Shown: positions 1 to 6,480 of the stretch, piece after piece
Layout: every line of letters begins with the position of its first letter
Position numbering within the stretch: the first letter of the stretch is position 1
NCBI GenBank assembly: GCA_025996865.1
Contig: BNTV01000179.1
Span: forward strand, 1 to 7,175
Direction of reading: 5' to 3'
Source of the DNA: Bacteroidia bacterium
GTDB lineage: Bacteria; Bacteroidota; Bacteroidia; Bacteroidales; Azobacteroidaceae
DNA: 7,175 nucleotides
Notes under the pieces: model-generated
Seen by the model: the letters and a program-made list of their open reading frames with translations, nothing else
Database searches by the model: none
What the model was told of the DNA's origin: nothing
Translations under genes and position numbers: made by a program

Positions 1-521
1 ACCGGGTGTTCGCCGTGAGTACCAACCTGCTGTATGATGCAGCCTTGCTTCCCAACCTCTCAATAGAGCTTGCCTTCAACCGGCAGTCCCTGCTGCTGCA
101 AGGCGCATGGAGCTGGTGGGATACCGGTTCACCCAACTACTGGAGCCACCGCATCCAGATGCTGTGGATAGAAAACCGCTACTGGTGGGGCGACCGTCCG
201 CAAGCCCTGACGGGATTTTTCACCGGCATTTACGGCGCGGTGGGCACTTACGACGTCCGTTTGTTTCCCAAAGGGGGTGAACCCCTGGGGTTTCTCAGCA
301 ATCTCAGCTATTCGATGGGGCTGACCGGCGGTTATTCCCTGCCGCTCTCCCGCCGGTGGAACCTGAATTTCAACCTGGGAGTTGGCTATCTGGGCGGGGA
401 ATACAACGAGTACAATCACAGTTCGTGCGCCGACTGTTATCCCAAACGGAGCACGAAACAGCGCAGGTATATCGGTCCCACACAGGCCGCAGTATCAATT
501 GTCTATAAATTGAATGATTGA
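1..521 (+). CDS. DUF3575 family outer-membrane beta-barrel-like protein, 5'-truncated by window edge
   Basis: The frame is open from base 3 to the TGA at 519-521, giving about 173 visible codons. The GTG at 6-8 is in frame but is probably not the start: the family core (STNLLYDAALLPNLSIELAF) begins only a few residues later, and no signal peptide is visible, so the N-terminus should lie upstream of the window. The rest alternates aromatic and hydrophobic residues in short strands with glycine-rich turns (for example GFFTGIYGAVGTYD and LNFNLGVGYLGGEYNEY), ending in IVYKLND, as expected of a small outer-membrane barrel. DUF3575 proteins are known beside fimbrillin and DUF5119 genes in Bacteroidales, and their exact function is not established. 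The stop overlaps the first possible start of the next gene, which suggests co-transcription. Family assignment is by recognition of the motif; a pilus-related role is inferred from context. Confidence 0.85.
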   Translation, partial: RVFAVSTNLLYDAALLPNLSIELAFNRQSLLLQGAWSWWDTGSPNYWSHRIQMLWIENRYWWGDRPQALTGFFTGIYGAVGTYDVRLFPKGGEPLGFLSNLSYSMGLTGGYSLPLSRRWNLNFNLGVGYLGGEYNEYNHSSCADCYPKRSTKQRRYIGPTQAAVSIVYKLND

Positions 522-1692
522 AATGAATCGCAATATCAATACATCCTCACCCCCTGCCCCTCTCCTCAAGGAGAGGGGAGAAACCGCTGCAACGCCTGAC
601 AGGGGAAATAAGGTAAAAGGTGAAGGGTACAGGGTGCACGACCGGTATTGGCAACCTTATACCCTGTATCTTTTACCCTTTACCCTGTTCCTGCTGTTTT
701 GTTCCTGCGAAAACAGGGAGTTGAGCGCCGATGATCCCTGCGGGGATGCGGCAGCGGTAGAGGTCGTCATCCATTGGGACGGCATCAACCCTGCGGACAA
801 GCCCCGGCTGGGAATGGCCGTCCACCTGTTTGCCCAAAACGCGTGGCAAGGTTACGAACGCGCCGACCTTCCCGTGGACGGCGGCCGGATGAACATACCC
901 GGAAGCATTCCCTATATCCCGCTCTGTTACGATTATTACGGCAACGAATATATTCATTTCCGCAACGAAGACGGTTTGGATTTGTTTGAGGCTTACAGCG
1001 CACCGGCTACCGGCCTGTACAACACTTACGGGCCGAACAGCGCATTGATCCGGGCGGCAGCGGGCGAAACGGAGGAAAACACCGTCTCCGAGCCTTATCC
1101 CTACAACTTCTTTGTGACGCGCAACGACACGCTTTTCACCGTCAAGCCTGTTCCCGGACAAACGCAGTATCTGCATTTTTATCCGCAGAATGTGCTCCGG
1201 GAGTTTACTTTTTTGATTCTGGACGTGGAAGGCGTAGAAAATATCGCCGGCGCTTATGGCGCCATATCGGGCATGTCTGCGGCTTACCGGATGAGTGACG
1301 GGGTGAAGGGGATCGAACCGGCCACCGTGCTGTTCGGCAACCGGCAGGGACGGGTAAGCTGGGCAGGCGATTCCATTACGGGAGCGTTCTGCACCTTCGG
1401 CCCCGCCGATATCGAACACTTTCTCAACCGGCTCACCGTGGGAGTCATTTCCGGCAGGCACGGGTATTATTACGGCACCTGGGAAGAAACGGTGCGCGAA
1501 CAGATAGCGGGGGCGCTGGGCGAAAACGGAACCCTCGAAGAACAGGCGGCCTGGCGGCTGCAAAACAGCGGATATGATATTGTGCTTCAAAACGAAGGGC
1601 GGCTGGTGATTCCCGACGAGCCGGGCGACGGCACTTTTATTGTTGACGTGACCGACTACGACAATGTGGTGGTGCCGTTGCCGCTCAGGTGA
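514..1692 (+). CDS. DUF5119 domain lipoprotein, probable type V pilus anchor/assembly protein
   Basis: 392 residues from the ATG at 514, which overlaps the previous stop by 8 bp; an ATG at 523 is an alternative. A hydrophobic stretch (about residues 49-62) ends in a lipobox-like F-C-S-C with Cys65 as the likely lipidated residue. After it come VEVVIHWDGIN, an LGMAVHLFAQN strand, and a long beta-rich body ending DYDNVVVPLPLR, matching the DUF5119 layout. DUF5119 proteins sit with fimbrillins and are thought to act like FimB/Mfa2 anchor proteins; that role here is inference. The oddity is the N-terminus: residues 10-62 are translated from two repeat elements (557-578 and 610-686), placing the signal segment unusually far from the start. 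A GTG at 634-636 would give a normal 24-residue lipoprotein leader and may be the true start. Without that choice the protein has a ~45-residue basic, non-hydrophobic extension before its signal segment. Confidence 0.82.
   Translation: MIEMNRNINTSSPPAPLLKERGETAATPDRGNKVKGEGYRVHDRYWQPYTLYLLPFTLFLLFCSCENRELSADDPCGDAAAVEVVIHWDGINPADKPRLGMAVHLFAQNAWQGYERADLPVDGGRMNIPGSIPYIPLCYDYYGNEYIHFRNEDGLDLFEAYSAPATGLYNTYGPNSALIRAAAGETEENTVSEPYPYNFFVTRNDTLFTVKPVPGQTQYLHFYPQNVLREFTFLILDVEGVENIAGAYGAISGMSAAYRMSDGVKGIEPATVLFGNRQGRVSWAGDSITGAFCTFGPADIEHFLNRLTVGVISGRHGYYYGTWEETVREQIAGALGENGTLEEQAAWRLQNSGYDIVLQNEGRLVIPDEPGDGTFIVDVTDYDNVVVPLPLR
557..578. repeat. short palindromic repeat inside the 5' end of the DUF5119 reading frame
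   Basis: The 10-bp arms 557-566 (CCCCTCTCCT) and 569-578 (AGGAGAGGGG) are perfect reverse complements separated by two bases. In frame it reads PPAPLLKERGE, a translation typical of intergenic C/G-rich palindromic repeats rather than of a protein domain. It lies just after the DUF3575 stop, where an intergenic spacer would be expected. Confidence 0.8.
610..686. repeat. imperfect inverted repeat (GGTAAA-type) encoding the lipoprotein signal segment
   Basis: Arm 610-635 and the reverse complement of arm 661-686 agree at 21 of 26 positions by eye, including a perfect inner 8 bp (TACAGGGT / ACCCTGTA). The spacer is 25 bp. The arms are built from short A/G-rich units such as GGTAAA and AGGGT. The right arm, in frame, encodes TLYLLPFTL, which forms most of the hydrophobic core of the DUF5119 signal peptide. 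Confidence 0.75.
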
Positions 1693-1777
1693 ACCCCTAA
1701 ATCCCCTGAAGGGGACTTTGGCGCAGCACAGTGTGCATCATCGCAGACACTAAAGCCCCCTTCAGGGGGTTGGGGGT
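1693..1777. repeat. large nested inverted repeat in the gap between the DUF5119 and fimbrillin genes
   Basis: The left arm, 1693-1721, and the reverse complement of the right arm, 1750-1777, align over 28-29 bases with a few mismatches and one indel. Each arm also holds its own palindrome (CCCCTGAAGGGG at 1703-1714; CCCCCTTCAGGGGG at 1756-1769). The 28-bp centre contains a third small hairpin, GCACAGTGTGC (1726-1736). It starts directly after the DUF5119 stop. It looks like a dispersed Bacteroidota intergenic palindrome and could slow or end transcription, but no T-run follows it. Confidence 0.85.
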
Positions 1778-1798
1778 AATGATTTTGACTGTATTTTG
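1770..1798 (+). promoter_or_regulatory. candidate Bacteroidota-type promoter for the fimbrillin gene
   Basis: TTG at 1770-1772 is followed after 19 bp by TATTTTG at 1792-1798, close to the Bacteroides -33 TTG / -7 TAnnTTTG pattern, with one base missing in the -7 box. Transcription would start near 1805, leaving a leader of about 50 bases that is very A/T-rich, as is usual for translation initiation in this phylum. The -33 element lies inside the right arm of the inverted repeat. Matches of this quality occur by chance, so this is tentative. Confidence 0.35.
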
Positions 1799-1853
1799 CA
1801 AAAACAGATAGTGAGTTTTTAAGGTAGTTTTTAAAATTTAATTTTTTACAAAG

Positions 1854-3737
1854 ATGAAAAGAAATCTTTTTTTTCTAAGCATGATTGCAATTGCATTAAT
1901 AACAGGCAGTTGCAGCAATGACCTCGACGAAGGTCAAACGCCTGCCGCAGGCAGCAGCGGACAGGCCATCACGTTTAAGACCTGGGCGAACAAACCGCTC
2001 CGGGCGTTGCCTACTCAGGCAGCCGATGTTGTGGATTTTGCCGTGCTGGCTACGGATCCTACCGCAGCGGCGGCGGCACAGGTGCTTATTGACGGCGCTC
2101 TCGTATCGGGCAGCAATACGTTGGGCTGGACTTATTCCCCGACTGCTTACTGGCCTGAAACAGCCACGGTTAATTTTTATGCTTACTCTCCGGCCGTGGC
2201 AACGGGTGTCGCCCCGCTTTCCAGCTCTGCCGGCACGGGATCGCCCACCGCATTGACGGGTCAGAAAGATGTGAACACCGGCGAGCCGGGCATCGAGTTC
2301 ACCTTGCCCACCACGCCTGCCAGTCAGCAGGACTTGCTGGTGGCTCATCACTCGAGCACTTATGGCACCGACGGCTCGACAGGTGTTCCCCTGACTTTCC
2401 GCCATGCCCTCTCGCGCGTCAAGTTCCAGGCAAAGAGCGAAAGTGCGCAGGATTTTATTGTGCAGAGCATCAAGCTGAAAAACCTCAAGGGCAAGGCTAC
2501 GCTGGATTTGAGCGCTTTACCCAGGGATGGAGCTGTGTTTGCTTATCCGAGCGACAATGCCACCGTCGCTTCGCCGGGCTACCAAACGTATTGGGTGCCT
2601 GACGGTGCAGCCACCGCCATTGACTTGGAGGCAACGCTGTCCGAAACAAGCGTTCTTGGCGCCACCACCGGCTGGACTGACATTGTTGACGGCAACGATG
2701 CGCTTTACATCATTCCGCAGACCAACGTCGCTTCCGATTTACCCAAGGCAACCCCGGTAACCGGCGCAGACCCTTCTTCCCTGTTTTACATTGAGATTAC
2801 CTATAAGGAAGATGACCTCGCTGCGACTCCTGTTACTTATGCCGTTCCTGTTCCGGCCATTGCGGGCGATGCGTATGCTTCTTCCATCGCCTTTGAAATG
2901 GAACGGGAATATACATTCCAGTTTGAACTGTTTGGAAAGAAGCCCATCGTATTCACAAATGTTGTGGTAAGCACTTACAGTACAGTTACTCAGGAAGAGC
3001 CACTCCGTTTGCAGTGGGCGGGCAGCAATATCTATTGGAACGGCACGAAGTTGACATTTGACGACAGTAACGAGAAAACCAATGAGCAGTATCAGGGTGT
3101 TTATTTCAAATGGGGTAGCCTGGTCGGTATAGCACCGGCAGGAGACGCCTGGCCGGCAACGTGTTATTTCCCTGCTAACCCGGGAGTTGACGAAACATGG
3201 ACAACCGATGCGACTACTTATCCTAATTATCTTGACGTTCCATACGTAGATGATCAGCCTGTTCCTTATGGTCGCGGCGAGGCTTATTTGACCACAATAA
3301 CTAAAGACGCTGCTACCGGTCCAACTACTATTGCCGCTTACAAGGGTGATATTTGTGTTTACCTGACAAATATCGGCGCGGCGCCCAAGGGCAAACGCTG
3401 GCGGATGCCCACCTCATTAGAGTTTGGTGCCGCCGCTGATTATATTAAAGTCGATAATGGTTTTGCGCCCGAAACTACTCAGAATGCTGAGGGCACCACT
3501 GCTTTTACCAGCGGATACCGGCGGAATAAGTTAAACACCCCGTATTTCCCAGCTTCCGGGTACCGTTACTACTCGACGGGCGCATTAACCAATGCAGGTA
3601 CGAACGGCATCTACTGGTCGTCATCACCGAACTCTAATGTCCGCGGCTACCACTTAGGCTTCAGTAGCCCGTCGGCGAACCCCACGTTCAACAACTACCG
3701 GACGTCCGCTTTCTCTGTCCGCTGTGTTGCTGAATAG
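1854..3737 (+). CDS. fimbrillin-family lipoprotein with C-terminal FISUMP/C-type-lectin-like domain (putative type V pilus tip adhesin)
   Basis: 627 residues. The start ATG follows an A/T-rich leader and opens a clear lipoprotein signal (residues 1-20, ending ITGSC, lipidated Cys20). Residues ~36-375 resemble the fimbrillin / Mfa-like fold: an N-terminal AITFKTWA strand, a candidate protease maturation site at Arg50 (KPLRALPT), WTYSPTAYWPETATVNFYAYSP, and LLVAHHSSTYG followed by LTFRHALSRVKF. From about Leu384 a second domain begins: NIYWNGTKLTF, GVYFKWGSLVGIAP, GKRWRMPTSLEF (513-524), then YFPASGYR, YWSSSP and a terminal FSVRC, the hallmarks of the FISUMP (Fibrobacter major paralogous) lectin-like fold. 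Simple fimbrillins are about 300-450 residues, so the extra ~240 form a fused domain. A C-terminal domain should prevent addition of another subunit by strand exchange, which favours a tip position. The gene follows DUF3575 and DUF5119 genes. Residues ~569-616 are a candidate diversified surface. Family assignment is strong; the tip-adhesin role is inferred. Confidence 0.9.
   Translation: MKRNLFFLSMIAIALITGSCSNDLDEGQTPAAGSSGQAITFKTWANKPLRALPTQAADVVDFAVLATDPTAAAAAQVLIDGALVSGSNTLGWTYSPTAYWPETATVNFYAYSPAVATGVAPLSSSAGTGSPTALTGQKDVNTGEPGIEFTLPTTPASQQDLLVAHHSSTYGTDGSTGVPLTFRHALSRVKFQAKSESAQDFIVQSIKLKNLKGKATLDLSALPRDGAVFAYPSDNATVASPGYQTYWVPDGAATAIDLEATLSETSVLGATTGWTDIVDGNDALYIIPQTNVASDLPKATPVTGADPSSLFYIEITYKEDDLAATPVTYAVPVPAIAGDAYASSIAFEMEREYTFQFELFGKKPIVFTNVVVSTYSTVTQEEPLRLQWAGSNIYWNGTKLTFDDSNEKTNEQYQGVYFKWGSLVGIAPAGDAWPATCYFPANPGVDETWTTDATTYPNYLDVPYVDDQPVPYGRGEAYLTTITKDAATGPTTIAAYKGDICVYLTNIGAAPKGKRWRMPTSLEFGAAADYIKVDNGFAPETTQNAEGTTAFTSGYRRNKLNTPYFPASGYRYYSTGALTNAGTNGIYWSSSPNSNVRGYHLGFSSPSANPTFNNYRTSAFSVRCVAE
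3558..3737 (+). other. candidate DGR variable region at the 3' end of the fimbrillin gene
   Basis: This segment encodes residues ~569-627 of the fimbrillin, ending FSVRCVAE. Nineteen of 33 codons for residues 584-616 end in C. Five successive NNC codons at 3639-3653 encode the unrelated residues V-R-G-Y-H, and 3687-3698 reads TTC AAC AAC TAC. That is what adenine mutagenesis of AAC codons in a template repeat leaves behind: the first two bases vary and the third C stays. The scaffold residues (YWSSSP, FSVRC) use ordinary codons. No template repeat or reverse transcriptase is visible in the window, so the call rests on domain type, position and codon pattern. Confidence 0.45.
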
Positions 3738-3763
3738 GTGAATAATGGTATATTATATATTCG

Positions 3764-3789
3764 ACAGGCGCAAATGAATTCGCGCCTGT
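3764..3789. repeat. hairpin 26 bases after the fimbrillin stop
   Basis: The arms ACAGGCGC (3764-3771) and GCGCCTGT (3782-3789) pair perfectly around a 10-base loop. The flanks (TATTCG before, TCGGGTATA after) allow the stem to extend with small bulges. There is no T-run directly after it. It could be a weak terminator, an mRNA-stabilising 3' hairpin or, if the upstream gene is a DGR target, the downstream DNA hairpin that helps mark the site of retrohoming. Confidence 0.65.
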
Positions 3790-3814
3790 GTCGGGTATAT
3801 TTTATGTGTGTGTC

Positions 3815-3850
3815 GTGTGGAGATGCGCGGGAGCGTGTCTCCACACTTTT
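3815..3850 (+). terminator. probable intrinsic terminator of the pilus cluster
   Basis: The 9-bp arms GTGTGGAGA (3815-3823) and TCTCCACAC (3838-3846) are perfect complements. The loop can pair further (CGC with GCG around GGGA, after a symmetric TG/TG mismatch). TTTT follows at 3847-3850. It lies about 80 bases after the fimbrillin stop and before the receptor gene. A hairpin with a GGAGA/TCTCC-type stem is also a common dispersed repeat form, so it may be both. Confidence 0.6.
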
Positions 3851-3915
3851 AATGAAGAAAAGAGACATCCCATACTCAATGCACAAAGCCATGCCGCTCT
3901 TTTTAAATTTCACAC

Positions 3916-3933
3916 GGATTTATACGTAAATCC
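3916..3933. promoter_or_regulatory. short hairpin in the leader region of the TonB-dependent receptor gene
   Basis: GGATTTA (3916-3922) and TAAATCC (3927-3933) pair perfectly around TACG, about 45 bases before the receptor ATG. A second, 6-bp inverted repeat, AACTAA (3950-3955) and TTAGTT (3964-3969), lies between it and the start. Either could be an operator or an mRNA leader structure. No convincing promoter boxes were found between 3851 and 3977. Confidence 0.35.
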
Positions 3934-3977
3934 ATTATTCTCCGTTATTAACTAATGAATAATTTAGTTTTTCGCGA

Positions 3978-6383
3978 ATGAATACTCGATTCATATTTGT
4001 TTTTTTTCTGACATGGGTTTCTTTTTCCGGTTTTTCCCAACAGGCACGGATTTCCGGCGTTGTGACGGATACGGAGGGGATTCCTTTGGAACTGGCAACC
4101 GTCCAAGTGGAGAAATCGACCACCGGAGCTTTTACTGATGAGAAAGGGAGATATACGCTCAATATATCAAAAAACGATTCTTGCGTTCTTGTCTTTTCCT
4201 GTTTGGGATACAACAAAACGAAAAGAGTGATACCCTTGGTAACAGGCGATATGAACATTAATGTCAAAATGCGAAAAACCGATTTCGAATTGGGAGCCGT
4301 AACCATAACCGGTAAAAGACAACCGTCCAATATGATGACAAATATTCAAACTGACCGGAATCGCTTGAATGTCGATGCCACCGGCGGAAGTATCGAATCG
4401 CTTGTGATTACTGCCGGGATGGGTGTTTCCGGAGCGAGTGAACTCAGTACCCAATACTCCGTGCGCGGGGGAAATTACAATGAAAATATCGTTTATGTGA
4501 ACGGGATAGAAGTGTATCGTCCGATTCTGATTCGTAGCGGGCAACAGGAAGGTTTGAGTTTTATCAACCCTGACCTGACCGCCGAAGTGACTTTTTCTTC
4601 CGGAGGATTCGAAGCGCGATACGGCGATAAAATGTCCTCCGTTTTGGACGTGACTTACAAAAAACCGGAACAGTTTGAAGGCGGAGTAACCGGAAGTTTA
4701 TTGGGCGGAAATGTGTATTTGGGAAGTTCTTCCGGCAAATTCACCCAGATTACCGGATTACGCTACAAAAGAGGAACTACTTTGCTGAATACGCTGGATA
4801 CCAAAGGCGATTACAATCCGACAGCAATTGATTTGCAAACCTACATGACTTATGCTCTCATGCCCAAACTCAACCTGAGTTTTCTGGGTAACTATTCCGA
4901 TAATACGTATGATTTTAATCCGACCGAACGGGAAACTTCTTTCGGAACGATGGCTGAACCGAGGAAATTTACCGTTTATTACGCCGGCGCCGAAAGAGAC
5001 CGTTTCAAGACTTTATCCGGCGCTGCGACTTTGAAATATGACATTACCGAACATGCGGATGTAGCCTTGCAGGTATCGGCTTTCCAATCGACGGAACAAG
5101 AAAATTATGATATTGCAGGAGAATATTGGTTGAGTAATGTGTTGTCCGAGGACGAAAAAGAGATTACCGGAACGGGTACATTTCTGAATCATGCCCGCAA
5201 TTACCTGAAAACGGATGTGATGAGCGCGGCTTTGAATGGCAGCGCCGGCTTCAGTCAAAATACCGTCCGGTGGTCATTGGCTTACCAGAGAGAAAAAAAC
5301 AGAGATCGCATCCGGGAATGGGAATTGCAGGACTCTATGGGTTATTCCCTGCCTTATGATGAAGAAACATTGCGGGTTTACAGCAATCTTCTTTCGAAAA
5401 ACGACATTACCTCCAACCGTTTTTCGGGTTATTTACAAGACACTTACCGGTTTCGCACCGAGAAAGGATTCTTTTCAATAACAGCCGGAATACGCGGTTC
5501 GTACTGGAATTTCAACAAAGAATTTATTTTCAGTCCCCGGGCATCCTTCCGTTTCATTCCTTCCCGGAACGAAAATTTTAACTTCCGTTTGGCTACCGGT
5601 ATTTATTATCAGGCGCCGTTTTACAAAGAATTCAGAACGGTTACTGAAGACAGTTTAGGCAATGGCCATGTAAATTTGAACCGGCAAATCAAGTCGCAAC
5701 GCTCCATTCATTTTGTGCTCGGAAGCGATTACAAATTCAATTTCGACAGCCGCCCGTTTAAGTTTACGACCGAATTGTATTACAAAAAAATGGACAATCT
5801 GGTTCCCTATACCGTCAATAATGTACGGATCGATTATTACGGTTCCAATGTTTCGCACGGTTATTCCACCGGTATCGACATGAAGCTGTTTGGGCAATTT
5901 GTTTCCGGCGCCGATTCCTGGATAGGACTTTCACTTATGCAAGCCAAACAATATATCGACGGAAAAAAAGTTCCCATGCCGACCGACCAGTTGTATAATT
6001 TCACCTTTTACTTTACCGATTATGCTCCTTACATTCCTGACCAAAAAGTTCAGGTCAATTTACGGGCGATTTGGGCGGGTGGAATTCCTTTCAGCGTTCC
6101 GGGAGGCGAATCCAAATACATAAGAAGCATCCGGACACGGCCTTACAACAGAGTGGACATCGGAATGACTTACCGCCTGCTGGATGAAAACAGCCTGATA
6201 CGGGACAATTCCTTTTGGCGATATATCAAAAACATCTGGGTAGGAGTCGATCTGTTTAATCTTTTCGATATTGGCAATGTAAGTTCTTATTCCTGGTTTG
6301 CCGATACCGGTGGTATTTTGTATGCCGTGCCGGATCGACTGACAGGGCGACAACTTAATATTAAGCTGGTTGCTGAGTTTTGA
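3978..6383 (+). CDS. TonB-dependent outer-membrane receptor with carboxypeptidase-regulatory-like N-terminal domain
   Basis: 801 residues, complete. A signal peptide (residues 1-20, cleavage likely SGFS|QQ) is followed by a carboxypeptidase-regulatory-like beta-sandwich (about 24-99: ISGVVTDTEGIPLELATVQV, then GAFTDEKGRYTL). The plug domain spans about 115-226, with YSVRGGNYNENIVYVNGIEVY and the SSGGFEARYGDKMSSVLDV segment before the barrel. The remainder is a 22-stranded-type barrel with alternating aromatic residues, ending RQLNIKLVAEF; the terminal Phe is the usual signal for outer-membrane assembly. Such receptors import a bound ligand using TonB/ExbBD energy. The substrate cannot be read from the sequence. 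It is shorter than typical SusC-type receptors (~1000 residues), lacks an obvious STN domain, and no SusD-like gene follows, so it is a stand-alone receptor. The terminator-like hairpin upstream suggests transcription separate from the pilus genes. Confidence 0.93.
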   Translation: MNTRFIFVFFLTWVSFSGFSQQARISGVVTDTEGIPLELATVQVEKSTTGAFTDEKGRYTLNISKNDSCVLVFSCLGYNKTKRVIPLVTGDMNINVKMRKTDFELGAVTITGKRQPSNMMTNIQTDRNRLNVDATGGSIESLVITAGMGVSGASELSTQYSVRGGNYNENIVYVNGIEVYRPILIRSGQQEGLSFINPDLTAEVTFSSGGFEARYGDKMSSVLDVTYKKPEQFEGGVTGSLLGGNVYLGSSSGKFTQITGLRYKRGTTLLNTLDTKGDYNPTAIDLQTYMTYALMPKLNLSFLGNYSDNTYDFNPTERETSFGTMAEPRKFTVYYAGAERDRFKTLSGAATLKYDITEHADVALQVSAFQSTEQENYDIAGEYWLSNVLSEDEKEITGTGTFLNHARNYLKTDVMSAALNGSAGFSQNTVRWSLAYQREKNRDRIREWELQDSMGYSLPYDEETLRVYSNLLSKNDITSNRFSGYLQDTYRFRTEKGFFSITAGIRGSYWNFNKEFIFSPRASFRFIPSRNENFNFRLATGIYYQAPFYKEFRTVTEDSLGNGHVNLNRQIKSQRSIHFVLGSDYKFNFDSRPFKFTTELYYKKMDNLVPYTVNNVRIDYYGSNVSHGYSTGIDMKLFGQFVSGADSWIGLSLMQAKQYIDGKKVPMPTDQLYNFTFYFTDYAPYIPDQKVQVNLRAIWAGGIPFSVPGGESKYIRSIRTRPYNRVDIGMTYRLLDENSLIRDNSFWRYIKNIWVGVDLFNLFDIGNVSSYSWFADTGGILYAVPDRLTGRQLNIKLVAEF

Positions 6384-6420
6384 TCCTGTCCTGAGATTCA
6401 TAAAATCATAATACAGCATT

Positions 6421-6473
6421 GTCGTTCGAGAAAATATCCGTATTTCATAACCGAATGACGAAACCGGATTTTT
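6421..6473. terminator. possible weak terminator between the convergent receptor and Rpn genes
   Basis: Two alternative, mutually exclusive pairings are visible in this 97-bp gap. GTCGTTCG (6421-6428) can pair with CGAATGAC (6452-6459) using one G-T pair. ATCCG (6436-6440) can pair with CGGAT (6465-6469), which is followed by TTTT. Convergent genes often share a terminator here, but both stems are weak with long loops. Confidence 0.2.
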
Positions 6474-6480
6474 CAGGAAT

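Noticed and set aside
673..1590. Long open frame on the minus strand (305 codons) opposite the DUF5119 gene
   Set aside because: It lies wholly within the DUF5119 gene, shows no recognisable family or domain, and its composition is typical of an antisense shadow of a GC-rich gene.
557..1777. CRISPR array or insertion-sequence ends formed by the palindromes
   Set aside because: The repeats differ from one another, have no regular spacers, and flank no transposase; they fit dispersed intergenic palindromes better.
3695..3929. Short open frames on both strands between the fimbrillin and receptor genes
   Set aside because: They are translated from the two hairpins and flanking spacer, with no start context or recognisable protein; palindromic repeats often leave such frames.
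3738..3977. Possible DGR template repeat in the gap downstream of the fimbrillin
   Set aside because: No segment here resembles 3558-3737 on either strand; the conserved end coding FSVRC occurs only once in the window.
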